Shown piece by piece: positions 6,933 to 15,737 of a DNA stretch of 64,000 nucleotides. Made by a program: the position numbers and the translations under genes. The stretch is from JBDRRP01 sp964446485 (GTDB lineage Bacteria; Desulfobacterota; Desulfobacteria; Desulfobacterales; JBDRRP01): assembly GCA_964446485.1 (NCBI GenBank), contig CAYUOU010000008.1:1-64000 (forward strand), given 5' to 3'. How positions within the stretch are numbered: position 1 is the first letter of the stretch; every line of letters begins with the position of its first letter. The notes beneath the pieces were generated by a model. It did not search any database, was not told the origin of the DNA, and worked only from the letters and a program-made list of their open reading frames with translations.

Positions 6933-7949
6933 TCAGTAAGCGCTCTCATGAGACGCCTTTCCTCTGAACAGGTAATAACAATAGGCCGTATACGCCAACA
7001 CCACCGGGAGCATTACCGCCGTGCCCACCAACAGCAGCGACTGGGATTCGGGGGCCGCAGCGGCGCGGGTAAACGTTACGGCAAAGGGCACCAGGTATGG
7101 CCACATGCTGATGCCGATACCGAAGTAGCCGGCCAAAAAGATGCCAATGCTGAAAAAAAACGGTCGGTATTCGTAGCCGCGGTGCAGGTCACGCCAGACG
7201 AAGATGAACAGTGCAGCGGTGAGTATCGGCACGGGCAGCAGGTAGAAAAAGGTGGGCACGCCAAACCACAATTCCCTCACCGTAATGTCCATTGTGGGCA
7301 TGCTGATGGATACGACAGCCATGAATGCGGCCACCCACGCTAAAACGTACGCGGCGCTCTGGCGTGCCCAATGCTGAGTCTCCCCATCCGTCTTCATGAC
7401 CAGCCACGTAGCCCCCAGCAGTGCGTATCCGAACACCAGAGCGGTTCCCGTCATAACGCTGTAGGCACTTAACCAGTCGAAGGCGCCGCCCGCGAAGCGT
7501 CGATCGGCGACTTCCACGCCCTGCACCACCGTTCCGATAATGACGCCCTGCATGAAGGCCGCCAGCAGTGACCCGATGTGAAAGGCCGCATCCCACGCGC
7601 GTCGGGAGCGGTGCGCTTTGAACCGAAATTCAAACGCCACGCCCCTGAAGATCAATCCCAGCAGCATAAAGGTCACCGGCAGGTAAAGGGCCGGCATCAG
7701 GATGGAATAGGCCAGCGGGAACGCCGCAAACAGACCGCCGCCCCCCAACACGAGCCAGGTTTCGTTGCCGTCCCAAAACGGGGCGATGGAATTCATCATT
7801 CGACTGCGGCAGTTCTCTGACGGCGCGAAGGGGAACAGAATGCCCACGCCAAGGTCGAATCCGTCCAAAATCACATACAGAATTATCGCGGTGATGATGA
7901 GTGCGTACCAGATGAGGGGCAGATTCAGGTAAGGCTCAAGACTGAACAT
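6933..7949 (-). CDS. cydB: Cytochrome bd quinol oxidase subunit II
   Basis: 338 residues with about nine transmembrane helices. It is the CydB half of the cytochrome bd complex, which reduces O2 to water with quinol and serves in anaerobes for oxygen protection and growth at trace oxygen. The N-terminus (LPLIWYALIITAIILYVILDGFDLGVG) and the GNETWLVLGGGGLFAAFP stretch are diagnostic. A GGGAGG site five bases upstream supports the ATG at 7949; the GTG two codons earlier is too close to it. The gene overlaps the end of cydA by 14 bases, as expected for coupled expression. Confidence 0.95.
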   Translation of the reverse strand: MFSLEPYLNLPLIWYALIITAIILYVILDGFDLGVGILFPFAPSENCRSRMMNSIAPFWDGNETWLVLGGGGLFAAFPLAYSILMPALYLPVTFMLLGLIFRGVAFEFRFKAHRSRRAWDAAFHIGSLLAAFMQGVIIGTVVQGVEVADRRFAGGAFDWLSAYSVMTGTALVFGYALLGATWLVMKTDGETQHWARQSAAYVLAWVAAFMAVVSISMPTMDITVRELWFGVPTFFYLLPVPILTAALFIFVWRDLHRGYEYRPFFFSIGIFLAGYFGIGISMWPYLVPFAVTFTRAAAAPESQSLLLVGTAVMLPVVLAYTAYCYYLFRGKASHESAY

Positions 7950-9345
7950 GGTCACCTCCCTGCTCCGTCACGCGGGCGGTGACGATGGGCGGCGTTGCGA
8001 CGCCGTGATCCCCGTAGGTTTCCGTCGCGGGCACCGGCCCCTTGGCGATGAGCTTTAGAATGTAGTAGACGCCGGCGCCAAAGACGATGGCATAGGTGAA
8101 GACGAATGCCGACAGGGACAACACGATGGACGGCCCCAGCACCGGCGAGGCCGCCTCGGCGGTGCGCATGACGCCATAGACGATGTATGGCTGGCGGCCG
8201 ATTTCGGTGACGAACCAGCCCGCGAGCACAGCGATGAAGCCTGATGGTGTCAACGCCATGCACCACAGTTGAAACCACCGGGTGTCGAACAGCCGCTTTC
8301 TGTAGGTGAGCACCAAGGCCACCACACCGGTGGCGATCATGAGCATCCCGATGCCAACCATGATCCGGAAACTCCAGAAAACCCAGGCCACCGGCGGGCG
8401 TTCATCCTTAGGCCATGCCTTCAATCCCTTCACCTCCCCGTCGAGATCATGGGTGAGGATGAAGCTGGAGAGTTTCGGGATGCTCACCGCATAGCGGGTG
8501 GTTTCCATCTCCTGATCCGGCCATCCGAAAAGCAGCAGCGGTGCGCCGCGCTGGGTTTCCCACAGCCCTTCCATGGCCGCCACCTTGGCCGGCTGGTGCT
8601 TGAGCGTGTTGAGCCCGTGAAGATCGCCCATCACCAACTGAAGGGGGGCAACGAACACCGCCATGATCATGGCCATGGCAAACATGATGCGCGCATGTCG
8701 CCCGTGGCGTCGTCGCCACAGGTAAAACCCGGAAACACCGGCCACCACGAAAGCGGTGGTGAGGTATGCCGCGATGGTCATGTGGACAAACCGGTAAGGA
8801 AAAGATGGGTTGAAGATGACGGCAAGCCAGTCCGTGGGGTACAGAAGGCCGTCTTCGCCGGTCCGGAACCCCTGAGGGGTCTGCATCCAACTGTTGGCTG
8901 AAAGTATCCAGAATGCCGAGATGAGCGTCCCGGCGGCTACGATGACGGTGGATGCGAAATGCATCTTCGGGCTCACACGGTCCCATCCAAACAGCATGAC
9001 GCCGAGAAAGGACGCCTCCAGAAAGAACGCCGTGAGGACCTCATAGCCCAGCAGCGGCCCCAAGACATTTCCCGCCCGATCACTGAAGGCCGACCAATTG
9101 GTTCCGAATTGGAAGCTCATGACCACGCCCGACACCACGCCCATACCAAAAGCCACGGCGAATATCTTCACCCACATGCGGTAAATGTCGGCATACAGCG
9201 TGTTGCCGGTTTTGAGATATCGCCATTCAAGCACCGCCAGCCAGCTGGCGAGCCCGATGGTGAACGCCGGAAATAGGATGTGGAATGATATGGTGAAAGC
9301 GAATTGCAAGCGAGCTAAAATGAGTGGATCGATGCCGTCGATCAT
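7936..9345 (-). CDS. cydA: Cytochrome bd quinol oxidase subunit I
   Basis: 469 residues; binds haems b558, b595 and d and oxidises quinol. Haem ligands correspond to H22 (SFHILFP), H188 (FVHMT) and M329. The GRQP motif (383-386, here followed by Tyr rather than the usual Trp) and QPAKVAAMEG (251-260) of the quinol-binding loop are present. It lacks the long C-terminal Q-loop insertion of E. coli CydA (522 residues), so it is of the short-loop class. It is the first gene of cydAB, divergent from a MerR gene across a palindromic promoter region. An AGGAGG-like site precedes the ATG at 9345. Confidence 0.95.
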   Translation of the reverse strand: MIDGIDPLILARLQFAFTISFHILFPAFTIGLASWLAVLEWRYLKTGNTLYADIYRMWVKIFAVAFGMGVVSGVVMSFQFGTNWSAFSDRAGNVLGPLLGYEVLTAFFLEASFLGVMLFGWDRVSPKMHFASTVIVAAGTLISAFWILSANSWMQTPQGFRTGEDGLLYPTDWLAVIFNPSFPYRFVHMTIAAYLTTAFVVAGVSGFYLWRRRHGRHARIMFAMAMIMAVFVAPLQLVMGDLHGLNTLKHQPAKVAAMEGLWETQRGAPLLLFGWPDQEMETTRYAVSIPKLSSFILTHDLDGEVKGLKAWPKDERPPVAWVFWSFRIMVGIGMLMIATGVVALVLTYRKRLFDTRWFQLWCMALTPSGFIAVLAGWFVTEIGRQPYIVYGVMRTAEAASPVLGPSIVLSLSAFVFTYAIVFGAGVYYILKLIAKGPVPATETYGDHGVATPPIVTARVTEQGGDHVQS

Positions 9346-9371
9346 GAGCGCTCCTCCTTTTTAACCAACCC

Positions 9372-9413
9372 GGCGCCCGGTGCCGTTTTAACCACTCAGG
9401 CGCCCGGTGCCGT
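9372..9413. repeat. 15-bp direct repeat in the cydA leader
   Basis: GGCGCCCGGTGCCGT occurs at 9372-9386 and again at 9399-9413, 27 bases apart, between the cydA start and its promoter. Each copy is internally near-palindromic (GGCGCCCGGTGCC), so the leader RNA could form two hairpins. Confidence 0.6.
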
Positions 9414-9458
9414 GACCTCGGTTGGCCCGGCGCCGACTCACCGATTTGAAGTTAGGCA

Positions 9459-9487
9459 ACTATTTGACAACACTTAGACAATGTCAA
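9459..9487 (-). promoter_or_regulatory. cydAB promoter with palindromic operator
   Basis: Minus strand: TTGACA (9487-9482), 17-base spacer, AATAGT (9464-9459). The spacer ends in TGTCA, so TTGACA/TGTCAA forms an inverted repeat across 9464-9487. MerR-family proteins bind dyads between -35 and -10; the merR gene starts 23 bases away. Confidence 0.5.
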
Positions 9488-9509
9488 GCCACGGCGCTAC
9501 CGTTAACGC

Positions 9510-9920
9510 ATGACCCGGCAAACTCATGAAATTAAACACGTGGCCCGGCTCACGGGGCTCAACCCGCATCGGATTCGTGCGTGGGAACGCCGCTACGGCG
9601 CGGTGAACCCAGGAATAAGTCCAACAAATAGAAGGTGTTACAATGAAAACGACATTAACCGCCTGTTGCTGCTGCGCCGTGCGGTGGCACCTGGCCACCG
9701 CATTGTCCGATTGGATGACAACGTTCTTGGAAACCTTGCCGGTGCCAATGAGGCGGTGTATGAAGTCCTCAATTCAGGGCCCAAAAAATTAGATCAAACA
9801 CTCCGCGATGCGGCCTTCGATGCGGCAAAAAATTCAGATATTCGGTGGTGTTGGGACCTGGATGCTTTCCGTGGAGGGCTCGAAGCGTTGGCCCTTCAGG
9901 CCGAATCGAGGCCCGCATGA
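9510..9920 (+). CDS. MerR-family regulator, probably C-terminally truncated
   Basis: 136 residues. The N-terminal winged helix (HEIKHVARLTGLNPHRIRAW ERRYG) is a MerR DNA-binding domain of the LitR/CarH type, ending in RRAVAPGHRI. In that group an effector domain, often cobalamin-binding, of 150-200 residues follows. Here only ~65 weakly recognisable residues remain and the tail becomes Trp/Arg-rich, suggesting a frameshift or deletion. The stop overlaps the next start (ATGA). It is divergent from cydA and could regulate it. It may be a functional small MerR protein or a decaying gene. Confidence 0.6.
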   Translation: MTRQTHEIKHVARLTGLNPHRIRAWERRYGAVNPGISPTNRRCYNENDINRLLLLRRAVAPGHRIVRLDDNVLGNLAGANEAVYEVLNSGPKKLDQTLRDAAFDAAKNSDIRWCWDLDAFRGGLEALALQAESRPA

Positions 9921-10318
9921 TAGTAGGCCCAGACGACCGTGCGGCCGGGGCCATCGCCGGCCTGTTTATCGGCGATGCGTTGGCCATGCCGGTTCACTGG
10001 TATTACGATACCGGGAGGCTGTTGGCGGATTATGGATGGGTGGCCGGTTACCTCGCGCCTAAAAATCCCCACCCGGACAGCATTTTGTGGCGATCGCGGT
10101 TTCCTTCGCCGGGAGCGGGATTCGACATCCTTCACGAGCAGCGCCAATATTGGGGGACGCCTGGAATCCACTACCACCAGTTTCTCGAAGCCGGCGAGAA
10201 TACGCTCAACCTGCAGTGCGCGCGACTGCTCATGGACGTCCTGGAAGATAACGGCGAGTACCGGCCAGAAGATTATCTGAACCGTTACATCGATTTTATG
10301 ACTACCCCCGGGCGGTGC
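9917..10318 (+). pseudogene. ADP-ribosylglycohydrolase, N-terminal fragment
   Basis: Residues 1-~133 match the start of ADP-ribosylglycohydrolase (DraG-type) proteins: DRAAGAIAGLFIGDALAMP with the G-D-A metal-binding turn, then HWYYDTGRLLADYG and GENTLN. These enzymes remove ADP-ribose from proteins or small molecules. A full-length member has 300-350 residues with a second metal motif near the C-terminus; here homology stops near TTPGR (about 10318), where the 3' flank of the convergent SLOG-like gene begins. The open frame then runs on in unrelated sequence to 10444. The gene is broken. Its ATG overlaps the merR stop. Confidence 0.7.
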
Positions 10319-10343
10319 GATGAGCATCACCCCAAGGCGCGTG

Positions 10344-10901
10344 TCATGCCGGCCCGAAAGATGCTTCGAAGAGCTGCCGCAGTGCCTGTCGTCCATCCTC
10401 GGAAAGATGTCGCGTGCCGGTTCCCACGAACGTTTTGTGGCTGACCACCGGTGTCTCTGGCTCCCATCGGCCTTCTTTCCAGGCGAACCACCCTTTGCGT
10501 TCCTGATCGTAGACGGAGATAGGGCGGTTGAAGAGCCTGGCGAGTTCCACGGCCCAGCCGGTGCCGCCTTTGACCGTGTCGTCATCCTGTATCCACCCAA
10601 CCACCATCACCTGGTAGCCGTTGTTGACCATATGAAAAATGCTTTGGATGACTTTGCGGATCTTGTCCGCTTGAGAAAAATTGCGGCCCAGTCGCGCAGA
10701 AACGATTTCCATGCTCACATTGCCTTTGTCGAGCTCTTGCGGACTCAGCACCCGAACCACCCCTCGGGTGCGCTCGATATTGTGCCCTTTGAATGAGAAA
10801 TGAACCTCCTGGATGCCCCATTCTTCCGCCAACCGGCCGAATTCCGAATCGGCGCCCTTGTGCCCGCCGCTGTAAAGCGTGATCTCCTTGCGCGCTGCCA
10901 T
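10344..10901 (-). CDS. SLOG-like Rossmann-fold protein
   Basis: 185 residues. It begins with a beta-strand and a G-G-H-K-G-A-D motif (ITLYSGGHKGADSEFGRLAE) characteristic of SLOG/YpsA-like nucleotide-binding proteins, with a later VVGWIQDDDTVKGGTGWAVE segment that resembles the second ligand loop (G-G-T-G). SLOG proteins bind NAD-, ADP-ribose- or nucleotide-derived ligands; the ligand here is unknown. The ATG at 10901 has an AGGGAGA site. The convergent partner is a broken ADP-ribosylglycohydrolase, a possible hint at ADP-ribose chemistry. Assignment to SLOG is by motif only. Confidence 0.6.
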   Translation of the reverse strand: MAARKEITLYSGGHKGADSEFGRLAEEWGIQEVHFSFKGHNIERTRGVVRVLSPQELDKGNVSMEIVSARLGRNFSQADKIRKVIQSIFHMVNNGYQVMVVGWIQDDDTVKGGTGWAVELARLFNRPISVYDQERKGWFAWKEGRWEPETPVVSHKTFVGTGTRHLSEDGRQALRQLFEASFGPA

Positions 10902-11178
10902 GTGTGTCTCCCTGTCGAATAACGGTTTTGATATGTTATCACCCCTGCCTCGCAAACGGGTGAAACCAAAAGGGACTACAATAAGGCGCGCGGTCGACAT
11001 TACAACCGCCAAGCTTGCGATTTCGCAAAAAACATTATCCGGTTCTCTGTGAAGCACCAGCTGGGGAGGGGTATTGATGGATGGAGACAGCGTAAACAAT
11101 TCGCTCGGATGGTTTCTGCCTGCACCGACAGTGGATTTGTCTTTTTTTTCTGTGCACCACGGCGGCAATGCATTAAAG

Positions 11179-11198
11179 TTGATGAAACGGTAAAAAGT
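11179..11198. repeat. Short dispersed repeat CTTTTTACCGTTTCATCAA (inverted)
   Basis: TTGATGAAACGGTAAAAAGT is the reverse complement of the copies at 1961 and 62497. It lies in the 360-base gap (10902-11261) between the divergent SLOG-like and DUF3141 genes, which otherwise holds only their leaders. Confidence 0.65.
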
Positions 11199-11261
11199 AG
11201 CAAAGTTTATCCTGCCCGGGACGATGACGAAGATGACAAGACCCTTCTGGAGGTTGGCATC

Positions 11262-13445
11262 ATGAGAGGACCAGCACTGACGACATCCGCTGAGGCGGCG
11301 GCACGATACTGGCGGGAAGCCGTGGCCTATGGCGTGGACCGCTCACAGCGAAGTATCCTGTTCTGGGATACGCTCCGCCAACGCGGCAACGCCTATTTCG
11401 CTCATCTGGAGGCCGGCCAGCCCCCCGTACTGGTCTTTGACTACGAGATGGTGACGGACGGCCGCACCTTCGACCGGCCGGTGAACTATGCCCTGGCGAG
11501 GATCCTCGACCGGCGCAGGAAAAAAGCACGGCCGACGACCGATGCCGACCGGCGCCTCGGCGTTGTTGACGGCGGCGCTGTTCCCGGTCCCAGACGTCCC
11601 ATCGTGGTCATTGATCCGCGGGCCGGGCATGGGCCCGGCATCGGGGGCTCCAAATTTGATTCACAGATCGGTGCGGCCCTGGAGCACGGGCATCCGGTGT
11701 ATTTTGTCTTGTTTTACACCGAGCCGGAACCGGGCCAGAGCATTGCCGATGTGCAACAGGCTGAAATCCGATTTCTCGGGGTTGTTGCCGAGCGCCACCC
11801 GGAAGCTCCCAAGCCGGCCGTCATCGGCAACTGCCAGGCCGGGTGGGCGGCGACCCTATTGGCGGCGGACCGGCCGGACCTCACCGGCCCCATCATCTTA
11901 AATGGATCTCCCCTGTCCTATTGGGGCGGGGTCGACGGCGCCAACCCCATGAGATATCGCGGCGGACTGCTGGGCGGCGCATGGCTTACCTCCCTGAGCT
12001 GTGATCTGGGGAACGGGCGTTTCGACGGCGCCAATCTGGTCGCGGGTTTCGAAGACCTGAATCCCGCCAATACGTTGTGGGAAAAGCATTACCACCTCTT
12101 TGCCAAGGTGGATACCGAGGCGCCCCGGTTTCTTAAGTTTGAAAAATGGTGGGGCGGATTCTTTCTCATGAATGCCGAAGAAATACACTTCATCGTGGAT
12201 GGACTTTTCATCGGCAACGAGTTGGAGCAGGGAAAACTGCATCTGGGCGGCGATCACCGCATCGACCTTAAGAACATCCAGGAACCGATACTGCTCTTTG
12301 CCTCCGGCGGGGACAACATCACCCCGCCGCCCCAGGCACTCAACTGGGTGGTCAAGGTTTACGGCAGTGTCGCGGAGATCAAGCGGCAGGGGCAGGTGAT
12401 CGTCTACATGATTCACGACACCGTTGGGCATCTGGGCATTTTCGTTTCCGGGAAGGTGGCGAAAAAGGAACACCAGCAGATCGTGGGCGGGGTGGATCTG
12501 CTGGAATACCTCGCCCCCGGCCTATATGAAATGGTGATCGACGACGACCGCGCAACTCCCGGGCGGGACAACTATACGGTTCGTTTCGAACCCCGGGAAA
12601 TGGAAGACATCCTCAAGCTCGACGACGGGCTCGAAGACGAGGATGCTTTTGTTCCCGTCAACGCGGCATCCCGAATGAATGATTGGTTCTACCGCACCTG
12701 GTGCCGGCCGGTCGTCCAGGCGCTGGTGAGCGAACCCGTAGCGGAGGCGCTGCGTCAACTGCATCCGTTGAGACTCCAGCGCAGCCTGATCTCAGACATG
12801 AACCCGCTTCTCTGGAGCCTGCCGCAGATGGCCGCAGCGGTCGTTCGCCATCGGCAGCCGGCGCCGTCGGAGAACCTCTTTGCTTCCCTGGAAACCACTT
12901 TTTCCAAAGCGGTCTCCGCCGGGTGGGATCTCTACCGCGATTACCGTGATGCCACCCACCAGTTCTGGTTCAACAGCCTTTACGCCAATCCGTGGTCCCG
13001 GATGTTCTTTCCAACGAAGGAGAAGGCGTCCACTGACATCGATGCTGCCGCGCCTCAGGAGACCGCCCCCCTTGCCGCTTACCAGGGCGGTTTTGCCGAG
13101 GCGGTGGTGCGCATTATCATCGCCGTTGCCGGTGTGAACCGGATGCTGGATAAGCGCCAGATCGAAGCGGCGGTGGCTGTTGTCGGGCAGCACCCTCAGC
13201 TTCGGCGCATCACACCGGCTCGATACCGAGCGATGGTGAGGGCGCAAGCCGCTGTCTTAGATGCCGACAGCGAAATCGCTTTGACCAGCTTGGGGCGGTT
13301 GCTGCCCACGCCGGCGGAGCGCGCCGAGGCGATCGATATCGCCAGGCGGATTGCCCATGGGGACACCGTTCTGGATGACGACGAGAGATCGCTGCTGGGG
13401 CGTATCAAGGCAATTCTTGGGTTGACGGGACGGGAGGCGGATTGA
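11262..13445 (+). CDS. DUF3141 alpha/beta-hydrolase with TerB-like tail
   Basis: 727 residues. It belongs to the DUF3141 family, related to polyhydroxyalkanoate synthases. The hydrolase core begins near 112 (RRPIVVIDPRAGHGPGIGGS) and has a Cys in the nucleophile elbow, GNCQAG (189-194), similar to the G-x-C-x-G of PHA synthases rather than a Ser. A later HDTVGHLGIFVSG segment has the candidate catalytic His. The C-terminus (from about 620) has a TerB-like helical repeat (FAEAVVRIIIAVAGVNRML, LDDDERSLLGRIKAI). The ATG at 11262 has a TGGAGG site. Polymer or acyl-thioester chemistry is likely, but the substrate is unknown. It ends at a terminator shared with htpG. Confidence 0.75.
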   Translation: MRGPALTTSAEAAARYWREAVAYGVDRSQRSILFWDTLRQRGNAYFAHLEAGQPPVLVFDYEMVTDGRTFDRPVNYALARILDRRRKKARPTTDADRRLGVVDGGAVPGPRRPIVVIDPRAGHGPGIGGSKFDSQIGAALEHGHPVYFVLFYTEPEPGQSIADVQQAEIRFLGVVAERHPEAPKPAVIGNCQAGWAATLLAADRPDLTGPIILNGSPLSYWGGVDGANPMRYRGGLLGGAWLTSLSCDLGNGRFDGANLVAGFEDLNPANTLWEKHYHLFAKVDTEAPRFLKFEKWWGGFFLMNAEEIHFIVDGLFIGNELEQGKLHLGGDHRIDLKNIQEPILLFASGGDNITPPPQALNWVVKVYGSVAEIKRQGQVIVYMIHDTVGHLGIFVSGKVAKKEHQQIVGGVDLLEYLAPGLYEMVIDDDRATPGRDNYTVRFEPREMEDILKLDDGLEDEDAFVPVNAASRMNDWFYRTWCRPVVQALVSEPVAEALRQLHPLRLQRSLISDMNPLLWSLPQMAAAVVRHRQPAPSENLFASLETTFSKAVSAGWDLYRDYRDATHQFWFNSLYANPWSRMFFPTKEKASTDIDAAAPQETAPLAAYQGGFAEAVVRIIIAVAGVNRMLDKRQIEAAVAVVGQHPQLRRITPARYRAMVRAQAAVLDADSEIALTSLGRLLPTPAERAEAIDIARRIAHGDTVLDDDERSLLGRIKAILGLTGREAD

Positions 13446-13509
13446 CGGCTGCCGGTGTTGTCCCGGCATCCCTCATCGACCCTGCCTGGACATTGTGCAT
13501 GGCGTCGAA

Positions 13510-13556
13510 ATCAAACAAGCGGCGCCCCGCCGGGTGCCGCTTGTTTTGATTTTTTC
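13510..13556. terminator. Bidirectional intrinsic terminator
   Basis: ATCAAACAAGCGGC (13510-13523) pairs with GCCGCTTGTTTTGAT (13536-13550), followed by TTTTT. The opposite strand also has a T-rich run after the stem, so it can serve both the DUF3141 gene and the convergent htpG. Confidence 0.85.
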
Positions 13557-13600
13557 ACCCGATGGTCGGGGGGGGGGCTGGCAACAGAAGACTTCCTGCA

Positions 13601-15526
13601 TTACCCCGACACCGCCATGAGATCGCCCACCAGCTTGGAAAACCGGGACGGGTCAGACACTTTGCCGCCTTCGCCGATGACGGCCAGATCAAGCAGCAGC
13701 TGGGTGTAGTTACTGAGCGTGGCATCCTCTTTGTCTTTTTCGAACAAGGCTGCCATCTTCTCGATCACCGGGTGCCCGGTATTGAGCTCCAGTATGCGTT
13801 TGGCCTCGGGCGGCGTCTGACCGGCGGATCGCAGGATCTTTTCCATGTAGGCGCTCATGTCGTAGGCCTCTCCACTGAGACACGCCACCGAGTTTTTGAG
13901 ACGGTTGGACGGGCGCACCTCTTTGACGGTGTCCTCCAGCGCGGCCCGGATGTATTTGAACAGGGCTTCGAAACGCCCCTTGGTTGCTTCGTCCACCGGC
14001 GCGATGTCCAAATCGCCCTTTTCAGCGCTTTTGAGTGATTTGCCGTCGTATTCGGTGAGGCTTTGCACCACCCATTCATCCACCGGATCGGTCATGAGCA
14101 GCACCTCATAATCCTTTTCCTTGAGCTGCTCCAGCAAAGGGCTGTTGATGAGGGCTGCCATATTATCGCCGGTGATGTAGTAGATTTCTTTTTGATCCGG
14201 TTGCATACGCTTGACATATTCCCGCAGAGAAATCCAGGCACCATCGCTCTTTGTGGTCTTGTATCGGGCCAGATCGGCAATACGTTCCTTATTTTCATGG
14301 TCGCTGTGAATTCCCACCTTGAGCACAGGCCCGAACTCCTCCCAGAACGTTTTGTACGGGTCCGCTTCCATTTTACCCAGAAGTTCGAAGAGCTTTTTCA
14401 CCAGGTTGCGGCGAATGTTTCTCACCAGGCGGTCCTGCTGAAGAATCTCACGGCTCACGTTCAAATTCAGATCCGGCGCATCCACCACGCCCCGGATGAA
14501 CCGGAAGTATTCGGGTAGCAGGTCTTCGCAGTCATCCATGATGAATACCCGCTTACAGTAAAGATGGACGCCGTGCTTGGATTCCGGGTGAAACAGGTCG
14601 AAGGGGGCTTTTGACGGAATGTAGAGCAGGGCCGTGTATTCGGTGGTTCCCTCGAATTTCATGTGCAGGTGCGTGAGCGGCGGGTTCCAGTCATGGCTGA
14701 TATGCCGATAGAACTCCTCGTGCTCGGCTTGGGTGACATCGTCCTTGGCCTTGGCCCAAATGGCCTTCATGGAATTGAGGGTTTCCTCTTTGATGACCTT
14801 TTGGGTGGTCTGGCCGATGGTCTTGCCATTTTTGTCTTTGATCTGCTCGGCATCAGGGATGGGCTCGTCGCGTTCGACGTCCATGACGATGGGGTAGTTG
14901 ACGAAGTCCGAGTGCTGCTTGACGATGCTGCGGATGGTCCACTCTTCAGTGAAATCCGGGTCGTCTTTTTCCTTTTTCTTCAATGACAGGGTGATGACGG
15001 TGCCGCGGTCGGCCTTGTCGATCTCTTCGATGGTGAAGGTTCCGTCACCGGTGGAGGCCCACTTGACCCCCTTTTCGGCGCCGGCGGCGCGGGTGGTCAG
15101 CGTCACTTTATCGGCCACGATGAACGCACTATAAAACCCCACGCCGAACTGTCCGATGAGTTCGGGGGGGACGCCCTCTCCATGCTGATGCTGGCTCATG
15201 GCCTCCAGAAAGGCCGCCGTGCCGCTTTGGGCGATGGTGCCGATGTTCTCGATGACATCATCGTAGGTCATGCCGATGCCGTTGTCAGCGATTTCAAGCG
15301 TGTTCGCGATGCCGTCAGGGGCGATCTTGATCTTGAATTCGGTGTCATCACCCAGAACCGCAGGGTCGGTCTGGGACTTGAACCGCAGCTTGTCGATGGC
15401 ATCCGACGCGTTGCTGATCAGTTCCCGCAAAAAGATTTCCTTATTGGAATACAGGGAATTGATGATCAGGTTCAGCATCTGCTTGACTTCGGTCTTGAAT
15501 TCACGTGTTTCTATCTTGGCGCTCAT
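13601..15526 (-). CDS. htpG: Hsp90-family chaperone HtpG
   Basis: 641 residues, close to the typical bacterial Hsp90. The N-terminal GHKL ATPase has ELISNASDAIDKLRF (with the catalytic Glu and Mg-binding Asn), DNGIGM and GQFGVGFYSAF. The middle domain (DVERDEPIPD to NVSREILQQDRL) contains the SREILQQ helix that completes the ATP site, and the C-terminal dimerisation domain is complete. It acts in the cytosol on late-folding clients. A promoter with heat-shock character lies upstream (15569-15597), and the gene ends near a bidirectional terminator. Confidence 0.97.
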   Translation of the reverse strand: MSAKIETREFKTEVKQMLNLIINSLYSNKEIFLRELISNASDAIDKLRFKSQTDPAVLGDDTEFKIKIAPDGIANTLEIADNGIGMTYDDVIENIGTIAQSGTAAFLEAMSQHQHGEGVPPELIGQFGVGFYSAFIVADKVTLTTRAAGAEKGVKWASTGDGTFTIEEIDKADRGTVITLSLKKKEKDDPDFTEEWTIRSIVKQHSDFVNYPIVMDVERDEPIPDAEQIKDKNGKTIGQTTQKVIKEETLNSMKAIWAKAKDDVTQAEHEEFYRHISHDWNPPLTHLHMKFEGTTEYTALLYIPSKAPFDLFHPESKHGVHLYCKRVFIMDDCEDLLPEYFRFIRGVVDAPDLNLNVSREILQQDRLVRNIRRNLVKKLFELLGKMEADPYKTFWEEFGPVLKVGIHSDHENKERIADLARYKTTKSDGAWISLREYVKRMQPDQKEIYYITGDNMAALINSPLLEQLKEKDYEVLLMTDPVDEWVVQSLTEYDGKSLKSAEKGDLDIAPVDEATKGRFEALFKYIRAALEDTVKEVRPSNRLKNSVACLSGEAYDMSAYMEKILRSAGQTPPEAKRILELNTGHPVIEKMAALFEKDKEDATLSNYTQLLLDLAVIGEGGKVSDPSRFSKLVGDLMAVSG

Positions 15527-15568
15527 ACCCCCTCCTGTTTGTGATCAATGGTTGTTTTTGCGGCCTCT

Positions 15569-15597
15569 ATAATGGGTGCGATTTTTTAAATGTCAAG
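15569..15597 (-). promoter_or_regulatory. htpG promoter with sigma-32-like character
   Basis: Minus strand CTTGACA (15597-15591), 14-base spacer, CCCATTAT (15576-15569). This fits the heat-shock sigma-32 pattern (CTTGAAA / CCCATNT, 13-15 spacing) and also overlaps a sigma-70-like TTGACA with TTATAG at 18 bases. Confidence 0.5.
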
Positions 15598-15737
15598 AAG
15601 GTAAAGTGTTGATTTTCAATAGCAATTCGAATACGGTCCAATGCGCTGCCACAGGCCCCGGCACCGGTTGATCGAGCGCGGCGAATGCGCCGAACGGACG
15701 AGGTGCGATACGATGGGCCGCAGAGGAAAGGAACGAT

